The notes below the pieces were generated by a model. It was given only the letters and a program-made list of their open reading frames with translations. It was not told the DNA's origin and did no database searches. Both the position numbers and the translations under genes were made by a program. This document shows, piece after piece, positions 17,130-25,629 of a stretch of DNA of 64,000 bases (its first letter is position 1; each line of letters opens with the position of its first letter). Origin of the DNA: Maribellus luteus (GTDB lineage Bacteria; Bacteroidota; Bacteroidia; Bacteroidales; Prolixibacteraceae); assembly GCF_003576475.1 (NCBI RefSeq), contig NZ_QWGR01000019.1:38434-102433 (forward strand). Reading direction: 5' to 3'.

Positions 17130-17591
17130 CTAGCAATAAACCAGTTCCAGAATTTTCTCGAGCCACCGGGCATCTACTTCGGAGAAAGAACTCTTGTCTT
17201 TACTGTCGATATCCAATACCCCGATGATCTCACCTGCCTTGTTTCTGAAGGGAACTACAATTTCAGAATTCGATCGCGAGTCGCAGGCAATATGCCCCGG
17301 AAAAGCATGTACATCTTCCACCACCAACGTTTTCTGTTGGTTAAAAGCCGCCCAGCACACCCCTTTGTCCTTTTCCAGAATCTGACAAGCCACCGGTCCC
17401 TGGTACATGTTTACCGTCATCTTCCCGTCATCGATCAGGTAAAAACCCGTCCAGAAATAATAGTCCATTTTATGGTGCAGAACGGCAATAATGGTAGCCA
17501 TCCGCGCCTGCGTATTTTCACTTTTCCGCACCAACTCGCTCAACTGCGCATAAATTCGCTCGTAACGTCCTTCTTTCTTTTTGTCTTCCAT
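17130..17591 (-). CDS. msrC: GAF-domain protein, free methionine-(R)-sulfoxide reductase type
   Basis: 153 residues from MEDKKK. A single GAF domain with the three Cys of the fRMsr group: VACQ, GVCWAA and HIACDS; also FWTGFYL and the NSEIVVPF strand. These enzymes reduce free methionine-R-sulfoxide. With msrA at 12 kb the organism covers both a protein-bound and a free form. The nearest upstream gene is a toxin gene ending 77 nt away, so this gene is probably independent. Confidence 0.85.
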   Translation of the reverse strand: MEDKKKEGRYERIYAQLSELVRKSENTQARMATIIAVLHHKMDYYFWTGFYLIDDGKMTVNMYQGPVACQILEKDKGVCWAAFNQQKTLVVEDVHAFPGHIACDSRSNSEIVVPFRNKAGEIIGVLDIDSKDKSSFSEVDARWLEKILELVYC

Positions 17592-17668
17592 AACTGTAAC
17601 ATGAATCTGAGTACGAAATAACAAAAATCAATTGTGAATTAACTTCATACCACTGTATTTTCATCCAC

Positions 17669-17971
17669 TTATTTCGTTCTCCTTTTCCAAATTTTGGGAT
17701 TTCGACTGTGATGAAAGAATGAATAAATCTCCACATGACTTTCAGCAATCGAGAAAACAACTGAAAATGGAAACCTCTTTAAAACAGCCACTCTTACATC
17801 AGACCTGATTTTACGAAAACGGTGAGGATTGGAGATAATTTGCTTAAGTTTCGCTTCAACTTCTCTTATAAATTCATCTCCCAAATTTTCCTTTTGAAAA
17901 TTGTACCATTTCCGGGCATCCATTAACTCAGATTCCGCAAAGGGATGAATTTTAAGAACATACAATTTCAT
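17669..17971 (-). CDS. ParE/RelE superfamily toxin
   Basis: 100 residues, basic. The pattern KIHPFAESELMDARKWY, then NPHRFRKIRSDVRVAVLKRFPFSVVF and a terminal FFHHSRNPKIW is that of the ParE/RelE fold as found in chromosomal type II systems. The ATG overlaps the stop of the antitoxin gene by 4 nt, so the pair is translationally coupled with antitoxin first. Whether it acts on ribosomes or gyrase is not decidable from sequence. Confidence 0.88.
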   Translation of the reverse strand: MKLYVLKIHPFAESELMDARKWYNFQKENLGDEFIREVEAKLKQIISNPHRFRKIRSDVRVAVLKRFPFSVVFSIAESHVEIYSFFHHSRNPKIWKRRTK

Positions 17972-18195
17972 TGCGAGTCCAGACTCTTTTTTATATCCTC
18001 CCAGCTACGCCACTCATCCGGATGATTCTTCATGTATTCTTTCCGGGCATCCACCTCTTGCAAAATATCGGCTTCGATATCTGTTTCATCTTCAATAACC
18101 GTCAGAAACGAATAATCTTTGGCCAACTCTTTCATCATATTGATAATACTTTGTGCTTTGGCAGAAGAACCCGTTATTTTTACAGTAAAACTCAT
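17968..18195 (-). CDS. Antitoxin partner of the ParE/RelE-type toxin
   Basis: 75 residues from the ATG at 18195; a TTG 9 nt upstream is also in frame. Sequence begins MSFTVKITGSSAKAQSII and ends in an acidic, Trp-containing tail (PDEWRSWEDIKKSLDSQ) that could wrap the toxin. No classical DNA-binding motif is obvious, but the order and 4-nt overlap with the toxin gene define its role. A close relative without a toxin lies at 19887-20123. Confidence 0.82.
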   Translation of the reverse strand: MSFTVKITGSSAKAQSIINMMKELAKDYSFLTVIEDETDIEADILQEVDARKEYMKNHPDEWRSWEDIKKSLDSQ

Positions 18196-18298
18196 ATCCT
18201 CCAATCGTAAGTTATCTCAAAGATACTGAATTTGAATCATAGTGAATTCTGCATAGCTCGATAGAATTTTATATTTTTGCGCCCAAATTCAAAGAATC

Positions 18299-19660
18299 AT
18301 GGCACAGAAACCTTCGATACCAAAAGGCACCCGCGACTTTTCACCCGTTGAAATGGTGAGAAGAAACTATATTTTCGATACCATCAAAGATGTTTTTCGT
18401 TTGTACGGATTTCAGCCGATTGAAACACCGGCCATGGAAAACCTGTCGACACTGATGGGCAAATACGGGGAAGAAGGCGACAAGCTGCTTTTTAAGATTC
18501 TGAATTCAGGTGATTTTATTTCGAAAGCACCACAGGAGGTAATCGACGAAAAAAATTCGAACAAACTTACAACTCATATTTCCGAAAAGGGATTGCGCTA
18601 CGACCTGACGGTGCCCTTTGCACGCTACGTAGTACAATACCGTAACGACATTGTTTTTCCGTTTAAGCGTTACCAGATTCAGCCAGTTTGGCGTGCCGAC
18701 CGCCCGCAAAAAGGTCGTTACCGCGAATTTTACCAGTGCGATGTAGACGTGATTGGCAGCGACAGTTTGCTCAACGAACTGGAGCTGGTGCAGATTATCG
18801 ACGATGTTTTTCAACGCCTGCAAATTAATACGGTCGTAAAAATCAACAACCGGAAAATACTGGCTGGAATTGCCGAAGCCATTGGCGAAGCAGATCGCAT
18901 GGTGGATATCACCGTTGCTATCGACAAACTGGACAAAATCGGCTTGGAAAAAGTAAATGCTGAAATGCTTGAAAAAGGCATTTCGGAAACCGCGGTTGAA
19001 AAGCTACAGCCCATTTTAAAACTCGAAGGCAGCACAGCAGAAAAGCTTGAGCAAATAGCTACCGTTATCGGGCACACCGAAATCGGCGCCAAAGGAATTT
19101 CGGAAATGCAGACACTGTTTGCCTACCTCGCAAACTTTGACCTGAAAACCGAAGTGGAGCTCGACCTGACATTGGCCCGTGGTTTAAACTACTACACCGG
19201 CGCTATTTTCGAAGTAAAATCGAAAGATGTGCAGATCGGGAGTATTTGCGGCGGTGGCCGCTACGACGATCTGACCGGTATTTTCGGAATGCCCGATGTT
19301 TCCGGCGTGGGTGTTTCTTTTGGTGCCGAACGTATTTACGACGTACTCACCCAACTGAATCTTTTTCCGCACGAATCGATGGAAACAACCAAAGCCTTGT
19401 TTATCAACTTTGGAGAAAAAGAAGAAGCCTATTGTTTGCCGGTGCTGGCACAACTGAGAAAAAACAATGTGAATGCTGAGATTTTCCCGGAAAGTGCCAA
19501 AATGAAAAAGCAGATGAATTATGCCAACCGGAAAGAGATTCCGTTTGTAATTCTGGCCGGAGAAGAAGAAATGGCTGCCCAAAAATTCACACTGAAAAAT
19601 ATGGAAACCGGCGAACAACAGCTGGTAAGCGCAGAAGAACTGATAAAGGCATTATCCTGA
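18299..19660 (+). CDS. hisS: Histidine--tRNA ligase
   Basis: 453 residues, class II synthetase. Visible marks: [10 protein letters not shown] at the start, [34 protein letters not shown] (motif 2 region), [14 protein letters not shown] and GGGRYDDL (histidine-binding and motif 3 region), then an anticodon-binding domain in the last 90 residues. Charges tRNA-His with histidine. It is flanked by the toxin-antitoxin pair and an orphan antitoxin, both on the other strand. Confidence 0.97.
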   Translation: MAQKPSIPKGTRDFSPVEMVRRNYIFDTIKDVFRLYGFQPIETPAMENLSTLMGKYGEEGDKLLFKILNSGDFISKAPQEVIDEKNSNKLTTHISEKGLRYDLTVPFARYVVQYRNDIVFPFKRYQIQPVWRADRPQKGRYREFYQCDVDVIGSDSLLNELELVQIIDDVFQRLQINTVVKINNRKILAGIAEAIGEADRMVDITVAIDKLDKIGLEKVNAEMLEKGISETAVEKLQPILKLEGSTAEKLEQIATVIGHTEIGAKGISEMQTLFAYLANFDLKTEVELDLTLARGLNYYTGAIFEVKSKDVQIGSICGGGRYDDLTGIFGMPDVSGVGVSFGAERIYDVLTQLNLFPHESMETTKALFINFGEKEEAYCLPVLAQLRKNNVNAEIFPESAKMKKQMNYANRKEIPFVILAGEEEMAAQKFTLKNMETGEQQLVSAEELIKALS

Positions 19661-19701
19661 TCAACAGAAAGAAGCAGTCCTAAAAATTAATAGAAACAGG
19701 T

Positions 19702-19804
19702 TCTCGCAAAGACAAAAAAGAAGCGCTAAGGTCGCAGACTGGCTGATTATCAGCTTCTGTTTTTGCGTGCTTTTGAGCAAATCTTGGCGTGCTTTGCGTG
19801 AGAT
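19702..19804. repeat. REP-like imperfect inverted repeat after hisS
   Basis: TCTCGCAAAG at 19702-19711 pairs with CTTTGCGtGAGA at 19792-19803. Between them lie related words (gcgctaagg, ttttgcgtgc). Strings built from aaagcgc/ctttgcg words are a frequent intergenic repeat in this phylum. It may also act as a weak terminator for hisS, since a T run follows at 19807-19812. Confidence 0.5.
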
Positions 19805-19886
19805 TTGTTTTTTTGGACTACTTCTTCTCTTTTCTGCAAAGTATATTAAGTTTTAGCCCAAAAAACCCTTAATTAGAAGCAAACAA

Positions 19887-20123
19887 TTAGCTTATTTGTA
19901 GTAAGAGAAGTCGTTTTTTTTCCTCTTCCCAGGAATCTCCCTCATTAGGATTTTTCACGACAAAGTCGTACCTCGCATCCAATTCATTGGCAATATTTTC
20001 CTCTACGTGCGCTTCTTCCGGGTGCACACTCATAAATTCGTATTCCCTGGATAGCTCCTTTAACATTGAAACGATACTTTTCGCTACAGGATTTGAGTCT
20101 TCTATTTTAATGGTATAATGCAT
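19887..20123 (-). CDS. Orphan antitoxin paralogue
   Basis: 78 residues, clearly similar along its length to the antitoxin at 17968-18195: KI at 6-7, AKSIVSMLKELSREYEF against AQSIINMMKELAKDYSF, ELDARYDF against EVDARKEY, and an acidic SWEEEKK tail. No toxin gene follows within the 3' space; the next downstream gene on this strand is beyond hisS. It may protect against a toxin encoded elsewhere or be a leftover of a duplication around hisS. Confidence 0.75.
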   Translation of the reverse strand: MHYTIKIEDSNPVAKSIVSMLKELSREYEFMSVHPEEAHVEENIANELDARYDFVVKNPNEGDSWEEEKKRLLLLQIS

Positions 20124-20405
20124 CGCGATCTCTTTATCTCTAACAAATATACGATTTAAATCATTGTTGCTATTTTGGTAAAAACTCTATATTAGCAACA
20201 TTAATTTTGACATTTAGTTAAACTGTATGAATATTCCGGTACCTGATCGGCTTGTAAAAACCCTTGGCGGAGACGTTCGTTTTCCCTGATAACTTTACTG
20301 ACGGATACTCCCCTGTTGTGCAATGTAATTTGCAGCACATTGTTATCACCTTATTTTAGATGAAGTAATTACTTTTTCACTTTCACCGTTAAACAATTTG
20401 TTATC
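20124..20405. other. Intergenic region upstream of hutH
   Basis: 282 nt between divergent genes. No convincing gene or repeat. It should contain the hutH promoter; TTACTTTTTC at about 20368 resembles the sequence before the lipoprotein gene at 23.1 kb but is not a clean TAnnTTTG. Confidence 0.35.
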
Positions 20406-21917
20406 ATGGCTAAACGCGTTTTTGAAATATCACCCAATCACCTTACTTACGACATTATTCAGGACATTCTGGAGAACGACACAAAACTGGAGCTTTCCGA
20501 CATTTCTGTTGAACTCATCCAGAAAAGCAAAAAATACCTCGACCGCAAACTGGAGCGGGCCGAAAAACCTCTGTATGGCATCAATACCGGTTTTGGCGCT
20601 TTGTGCGACATCGAAATTTCAAAGGAGGACCTGAGTAAATTGCAGGAAAACCTGGTGGTTTCGCATGCCTGCAACGTGGGTACCGAAGTTCCGGCTGATG
20701 TGGTAAAACTGATGTTACTGCTAAAAGCACATGCACTTTCAAAAGGTAACTCTGCGGTGCAGTTGATTACCGTGCAACGCATACTCGATCTTTTCAACAA
20801 CAACATACTTCCGGTGGTACGCGAACAAGGCTCACTGGGCGCAAGCGGCGACCTGGCACCCTTGGCCATGTTATTCCTTCCCCTGCTGGGTTTGGGTGAA
20901 GTAAACTTTGAAGGGAAGCAAGTCAGCTCAGCTGTTGTGCTGGAGAAATTTGGATGGAACCCCATTAAACTGGAAGCCAAAGAAGGGCTGGCGCTTTTGA
21001 ACGGCACACAGTTTATGAGCGCACACGCGGTTTACACCCTGCTAAAAACGTTCCGGATCATCGATCAGGGCGATATTATCGGGGCACTTTCGCTCGATGC
21101 GTTTGATGGTTTGCTGGAACCGTTTTCTGAAAACATTCAACGCATCCGCCCCCACAAAGGGCAGGCAGAAACCGCGCGCAACTTCCGGCATGTACTGGCC
21201 GGCAGCGAAATGCAGGCGAAACACAAGACACACATCCAGGATCCCTACTCTTTCCGCTGTATTCCGCAGGTACACGGGGCCGTGAAAGATGCGGTTAAAT
21301 ACGTTTCAAAAGTTATTGAAACCGAGATCAACTCCGTAACCGATAACCCAACGGTGTTTCCTGATGAAGACCTGATTATTTCGGGTGGTAATTTCCATGG
21401 CGAACCACTGGCCCTTTCGCTCGATTTTCTGGCCATGGCACTAAGCGAACTCGGAAGCATCTCCGAAAGAAGAACCTATCGTTTGATCTCCGGAGAACGC
21501 GGACTACCTGAATTTTTAGTAGCCAACCCGGGGCTGAACTCGGGCTTTATGATTCCGCAATACGCCGCAGCTTCCATTGTAAGCCAGAACAAGCAGTTTT
21601 GCACACCTGCATCGGTTGATTCCATCCCCTCGTCGAACGAACAGGAAGACCATGTGAGTATGGGTGGGAACGCAGCTACCAAAGCCTTGAAAGTGGCGCT
21701 TAATACCGAGAAAATCCTGGCCATTGAACTGTACAATGCCGCACAGGCAATGGACTTCCGGCGGCCGGTAAAAACCTCTCCTTTCCTTGAAAATTTTCTG
21801 AAAGATTACCGCAAAAAAGTAAGTTTTGTAGAAGAAGACACGGTTATGTATGTGGGGATCAATAAAACCATTGATTTCCTGAACCACACCAGAACAAAAA
21901 GATTGGCCAGAAAATAA
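20406..21917 (+). CDS. hutH: Histidine ammonia-lyase
   Basis: 503 residues. The A146-S147-G148 triad in GSLGASGDLAPLAM forms the MIO cofactor. GINTGFGAL, RIRPHKGQ, SVTDNPTVF, NFHGEP and SSNEQEDHVSMG are the other conserved blocks of the family. It deaminates histidine to urocanate, first step of histidine use. The other hut genes are not in the window. A tyrosine ammonia-lyase or aminomutase role is possible in this superfamily but the sequence fits HAL. Confidence 0.93.
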   Translation: MAKRVFEISPNHLTYDIIQDILENDTKLELSDISVELIQKSKKYLDRKLERAEKPLYGINTGFGALCDIEISKEDLSKLQENLVVSHACNVGTEVPADVVKLMLLLKAHALSKGNSAVQLITVQRILDLFNNNILPVVREQGSLGASGDLAPLAMLFLPLLGLGEVNFEGKQVSSAVVLEKFGWNPIKLEAKEGLALLNGTQFMSAHAVYTLLKTFRIIDQGDIIGALSLDAFDGLLEPFSENIQRIRPHKGQAETARNFRHVLAGSEMQAKHKTHIQDPYSFRCIPQVHGAVKDAVKYVSKVIETEINSVTDNPTVFPDEDLIISGGNFHGEPLALSLDFLAMALSELGSISERRTYRLISGERGLPEFLVANPGLNSGFMIPQYAAASIVSQNKQFCTPASVDSIPSSNEQEDHVSMGGNAATKALKVALNTEKILAIELYNAAQAMDFRRPVKTSPFLENFLKDYRKKVSFVEEDTVMYVGINKTIDFLNHTRTKRLARK

Positions 21918-21938
21918 AAATCAACATCCGCTGAGCGG

Positions 21939-22352
21939 TTAAAAAGACAGTTTTTCCTTTCGCTTTACATTTCCTTCTTCATCGGCAAGAAGAAAATAAC
22001 GGATAAGCTCTGCGTCGCGAATAATGAGTTCGTATTCCCGTTTGTCGTCACATTCAATCAGGATTGCATTCATTAATTCGCCATGCTCAGCCGCCGTTTC
22101 CGTCACCTTTAGCGGAAGCTCCGACAAGGGCAGGTTTATTTTCAGGCAAACAAAAGTCCCGTCTTTCCGGTAACTGGCGATGTTCTCCAGCTCGTTCCGG
22201 TAAAAAACAGCTTCAAACAAATCGCCTGTTCGCTGCCACTCAATGTTTATGGTATCTGCAAACTGTTCGGCAAACTGTTCTTTCACCGGTTCCGGCACCT
22301 GTATTTCGTTACTCGCGGAAAATATTTTCTGAATAAAATTTCTGATCTCCAT
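21939..22352 (-). CDS. PepSY-like protein of unknown function, cytoplasmic
   Basis: 137 residues, no signal peptide. The middle part (INIEWQRTGDLFEAVFYRNELENIASY then KDGTFV and LPLSELPLKV) follows the repeated strand-helix pattern of Bacteroidota PepSY-like (DUF2874) proteins, normally exported; here export is not predicted. It begins 45 nt after the stop of the ECF sigma gene on the same strand, so the two probably form a unit. Possible regulator or stress target; unproven. Confidence 0.5.
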   Translation of the reverse strand: MEIRNFIQKIFSASNEIQVPEPVKEQFAEQFADTINIEWQRTGDLFEAVFYRNELENIASYRKDGTFVCLKINLPLSELPLKVTETAAEHGELMNAILIECDDKREYELIIRDAELIRYFLLADEEGNVKRKEKLSF

Positions 22353-22397
22353 GTTTTTCTTTTTTTGACGATAAAACCCTTGAAAGTAACTCCCAGG

Positions 22398-22967
22398 CTA
22401 CTCTTTTTTAAATTCGGTCTGAAACAGATAAACAACCCGGGTGCGAGCTCTTTTTAAACGCATTTTTACAGCATCTTCGCTTATTTGAAGTGTTTGTGCA
22501 ATGTGTTTTCCCGGAAGATTGTCCTGGTATTTCATAAGCAACAAGGCTTTTTCTTCGGGATGGATCATCTCCAGTATCTTCAAAAGATTCTCGTAGCTCA
22601 GGCTTTCCAGGTCGGCTTCATCTTCATCCGGAATGTCGGGAATTTCGTTTTCGCTGTTCCAGTTCGGATAGTGCAGTTTCTTTTTGTGCCGCAGATAATC
22701 AATCGAATAATTGTAGGTTATGGCGTAAAGCCACGACGAGAAGCGCGCATTCCTCTTAAAACCGGGCAGCTTTTCGTAAGCCTTCGAGAGAATGTCGTTG
22801 GCAAAATCTTCTGCCTGGTCGCGGTTTTTAATAAAGCTGTAGCATTTGTCAACCACTTTTAGGTAATAGCGTTTATACAGCTCTTCAAAAAGCGCTGTTT
22901 TGTTCTCCGCAATTATTCGCCTCACCAGCTCCTCATCATCAATTCCTGCAAGTTTTTCCTTCACCAT
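22398..22967 (-). CDS. ECF-family RNA polymerase sigma factor
   Basis: 189 residues. Region 2 is seen as KNRDQAEDFANDILSKAYEKL with FSSWLYAITYNYSIDYLR, region 4 as PEEKALLLMKYQDNLPGKHIAQ and SEDAVKMRLKRARTRVV. An acidic linker (PDIPDEDEADLE) joins them. It lacks a membrane anti-sigma neighbour; the gene downstream encodes a soluble PepSY-like protein instead. Regulation may therefore be transcriptional or through an unlinked factor. Confidence 0.9.
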   Translation of the reverse strand: MVKEKLAGIDDEELVRRIIAENKTALFEELYKRYYLKVVDKCYSFIKNRDQAEDFANDILSKAYEKLPGFKRNARFSSWLYAITYNYSIDYLRHKKKLHYPNWNSENEIPDIPDEDEADLESLSYENLLKILEMIHPEEKALLLMKYQDNLPGKHIAQTLQISEDAVKMRLKRARTRVVYLFQTEFKKE

Positions 22968-23044
22968 AATTCAAGAAAAGAAAAAAAAAATTTGTTACCC
23001 GCGTTACTTCAAAATTTACCTCCGTCTAAATGTAAATTTCGCAC

Positions 23045-23074
23045 TTGCGTAAAAGTTAGGCGAAATTACTTTTT
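23045..23074 (+). promoter_or_regulatory. Putative promoter of the coiled-coil lipoprotein gene
   Basis: TTG at 23045-23047, a 19-nt spacer and TACTTTTT at 23067-23074, one mismatch from TAnnTTTG. It would give a leader of about 40 nt before the ATG at 23117. Confidence 0.45.
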
Positions 23075-23116
23075 CAAACGAATTTGATGATAAAAAAGAA
23101 ACTTTACGTTTAAAAA

Positions 23117-23719
23117 ATGAGAACAAAATTTTTGACTTTGATCGCAGCCCTGAGTGTGGCTGTATTGTTGAGCAGCTGTGGAAAAGTTCCTCAAGCTGAA
23201 ATTGATGCTGCTAACGCCGCTATTGAGGCTGCCAAAACTGCCGGAGCCGACGTGTATGTAACCGCCGACTTTACTGCTTTGCAAGACTCGATGAACGCTG
23301 TTACCCAGAGCGTGGAAGCTCAGAACGGTAAAATGTTTAAAAACTATAGCAAAGTAACCGAGCAGTTGGCAGTTGTAAACCAACTGGCAGCCGAAGTTAC
23401 TACCAAAACTGAAGCTCGTAAAGAAGAAGTAAAACTGGAAATTGCTGCCCTGCAAACCGAAGTAACCAACCTGTTAGTTCAAAACAACGAACTGGTTGCG
23501 CAGGCTCCGAAAGGAAAAGAAGGTGCGGCTGCACTGGAAGCCATTAAAGGCGACATTGGCGTGGTAGAAGCCAGCATTGCCGATGTTACAACTCAGGTGG
23601 CTGCCGACCAGTTATTGCCTGCTCTTGACAAAGCCAAAGCTGCCAAAGAAAAAGCAGCAGCGCTTAACGCCGAGCTTACAGAGGTAATTGCCAAATACAG
23701 CAGTAACAGGAAAAAATAA
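23117..23719 (+). CDS. Ala-rich coiled-coil lipoprotein with C-terminal Lys-Lys
   Basis: 200 residues. A lipoprotein signal ends at Cys21 (LLSSC). The mature part is almost wholly helical, rich in Ala, Glu, Lys, Val and Thr (AEIDAANAAIEAAKTAGAD, LQTEVTNLLVQNNELV, KAKAAKEKAAALNAEL), as in coiled coils. It ends KYSSNRKK. Design, with acyl anchor, helical rod and terminal Lys, recalls E. coli Braun lipoprotein (ending in KYRK), which L,D-transpeptidases attach to peptidoglycan; two such enzymes are encoded next. It has its own promoter-like sequence and terminator, consistent with high, separate expression. The tether role is inference. Confidence 0.8.
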   Translation: MRTKFLTLIAALSVAVLLSSCGKVPQAEIDAANAAIEAAKTAGADVYVTADFTALQDSMNAVTQSVEAQNGKMFKNYSKVTEQLAVVNQLAAEVTTKTEARKEEVKLEIAALQTEVTNLLVQNNELVAQAPKGKEGAAALEAIKGDIGVVEASIADVTTQVAADQLLPALDKAKAAKEKAAALNAELTEVIAKYSSNRKK

Positions 23720-23751
23720 GTGAGTTTAGCCAAGTAAAAAACCTGTAACTT

Positions 23752-23783
23752 CCCCGGAATATATACATTCCGGGGATTTTTTT
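23752..23783 (+). terminator. Rho-independent terminator after the lipoprotein gene
   Basis: A perfect 9-bp stem (CCCCGGAAT/ATTCCGGGG) around the loop ATATAC, followed by ATTTTTTT. It ends 16 nt before the L,D-transpeptidase ATG, so it also controls read-through into that operon. Confidence 0.9.
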
Positions 23784-23799
23784 CAGGCTTGTTTTTTTG

Positions 23800-24918
23800 A
23801 TGAAGGTGAGAAGAAGAACGATTGCAGGAGTTGGAATAATTGTGATGGCCACCGCCGGACTGGGCATCTGGAGCTACAAAGCGCCAAAGCCGCCACTCAA
23901 TGAAATGAAAATGGCCCTTGAAAGTTTAAGCGAGGCCAAAAAAGCAGAAGCACAGATTTATGCTGCCGATGCCTACAAACAGGCAGAGCAGGCTTACGAC
24001 TCGGCAATGGTTTGCTGGGCCGAAGAAAACAAACGCTTTTTTCTTTTCAGGAATTATACCGACCTGAACAAATGGATAGCTGTTACCATTGAAAAAGCAG
24101 CCGAGGCAGAAGGACTTTCAGGAAAACGATTAAAATCGGCAGGCAGCAAATTGCGGGAGGGAATTGCGCTACTGGAAAGGAAAATTGATACCTACAAACG
24201 CTACTACAAACATTTGCCCTTACCTGCCAACGTTTCAAAAACACACCACAAAGGAGTTATAAAACTGTCGGAAGCAAAATTTGCCTGGGAAAACAAGCGA
24301 TTGGGCGAAGCAGAAAAAAGCTACCAGCAGGCAAAAGAACTGATAAACTCGTCGAACAGCAAAGCAGAAAACCTGTTAAGCTCCTGGTTTAGCGAACACA
24401 GTGCCTGGCAAAAACAGGCCCAGGCGGCCATCCAGCAATCAGCAAACGGGAAAAAGGTTATTGTGGTCGACAAACTGGCACACACCTGTACGGTTTATCA
24501 AAACAAAAAGGCCATTCGAACTTTTAACGCCGAACTGGGCGTAAACTGGATGGGCGACAAGAAAAAGAAGGGCGACAAAGCCACACCCGAAGGAAACTAC
24601 CAAATTACCCAAAAGAAAAGCGGGGCATCGACGAAGTTCTACAAAGCCCTGTTAATCAACTACCCGAATGCCGACGACCGGAAACGCTTTCAGCAAAACA
24701 AAAAAAGCGGACTAATACCCGCGAAGGCTGATATTGGCAACTTGATTGAAATTCATGGATTGGGCGGAAAAGGGCTCGACTGGACCGATGGCTGTGTTGC
24801 CCTGAAAAACGACGACATGGACGCACTTTACAAACTCGTATCTGTTGGAACGCCGGTGGTTATTATCGGATCAATCCGTCCGCTGCAGGAAGTAACCGGC
24901 AAAAACGTATCAGAATGA
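23800..24918 (+). CDS. L,D-transpeptidase (YkuD) with N-terminal helical region
   Basis: 372 residues from the ATG at 23800 (a TTG immediately upstream is also in frame). Residues 1-25 are a membrane anchor (TIAGVGIIVMATAGLGIW). About 35-210 is helical and rich in Lys, Glu and Ala, with repeated AEKSYQQAKEL-type units. The YkuD domain begins near KKVIVVDKLAHTCTVY and has H319 (IEIHGLGG) and the nucleophile C332 (TDGCVAL). It should form 3-3 crosslinks or attach proteins to peptidoglycan in the periplasm. Its stop overlaps the next gene by 4 nt. Confidence 0.9.
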   Translation: MKVRRRTIAGVGIIVMATAGLGIWSYKAPKPPLNEMKMALESLSEAKKAEAQIYAADAYKQAEQAYDSAMVCWAEENKRFFLFRNYTDLNKWIAVTIEKAAEAEGLSGKRLKSAGSKLREGIALLERKIDTYKRYYKHLPLPANVSKTHHKGVIKLSEAKFAWENKRLGEAEKSYQQAKELINSSNSKAENLLSSWFSEHSAWQKQAQAAIQQSANGKKVIVVDKLAHTCTVYQNKKAIRTFNAELGVNWMGDKKKKGDKATPEGNYQITQKKSGASTKFYKALLINYPNADDRKRFQQNKKSGLIPAKADIGNLIEIHGLGGKGLDWTDGCVALKNDDMDALYKLVSVGTPVVIIGSIRPLQEVTGKNVSE

Positions 24919-25628
24919 AAACGGACATGCCCACTAAATTCCACCTCAAAGCTATTCAAAAAATACGCTCGCTTTTAAAGGGCTGGCTGGGCTTTACCCT
25001 GATCCAGTTGTGTGCAGTGACGGCTTTTATCTTTTTATTGTTTGCAGGAGTTCCGTGGATAAAAAACCAAGCCGCTATTTACCGCTTTCTTCCGGAGCAA
25101 GAGGTCAACAATGTGTCGCCTACCGATGTAAAAATGCTTCAGATAGAAACCATCCAGCTACAAAGAAAGATTGACCGGCTCACACCCGGCGGAGTTTACC
25201 TGGTGATCAACACCACCGACAACACTTTCTTTTTGTACAAAAACAGGCAATTGATCCGCGAAGGAATCTGTTCTACCGGAAGCTATATAAAACTGGAAAC
25301 CGAAACCGATAAAAACTGGCTTTTCGAAACTCCCAAAGGGGTGTTCTCGATTAAAGGAAAAACGGTTAACCCGGTTTGGAGAAAACCCGACTGGGCATTT
25401 ATTGAAGAGGGCCTGCCCATTCCGCGGGCCGGAGATCCCTCGCGTTACGAACACGGAGTATTGGGCGATTACGCGCTTAGTTTGGGAGACGGCTACCTGA
25501 TACACGGGACACTCTACAAACGCTTCCTCGGGTTGCCCGTCACTCACGGCTGTGTGAGAATGGGCGACGAAGACCTGGAAGCGGTATTTAAAACACTGCC
25601 GGTTGGCGCAAAAGTTTTTATTTATTAA
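24915..25628 (+). CDS. Second L,D-transpeptidase (YkuD)
   Basis: 237 residues. One membrane segment (about 33-48, TAFIFLLFAGVPW) precedes the YkuD domain, which begins at GGVYLVINTTDNTFFLY. Catalytic H197 is in LIHGTLY and the nucleophile C213 in THGCVRM, the more canonical version of the motif. It starts in an ATGA overlap with the first transpeptidase. Two different YkuD enzymes side by side suggest divided labour, such as crosslinking versus protein attachment; this is inference. Confidence 0.92.
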   Translation: MKTDMPTKFHLKAIQKIRSLLKGWLGFTLIQLCAVTAFIFLLFAGVPWIKNQAAIYRFLPEQEVNNVSPTDVKMLQIETIQLQRKIDRLTPGGVYLVINTTDNTFFLYKNRQLIREGICSTGSYIKLETETDKNWLFETPKGVFSIKGKTVNPVWRKPDWAFIEEGLPIPRAGDPSRYEHGVLGDYALSLGDGYLIHGTLYKRFLGLPVTHGCVRMGDEDLEAVFKTLPVGAKVFIY

Positions 25629-25629
25629 C

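Noticed and set aside
20227..20289. A 20-residue leader peptide before hutH
   Set aside because: No His-rich or regulatory content, no nearby attenuator hairpin, so it looks like chance.
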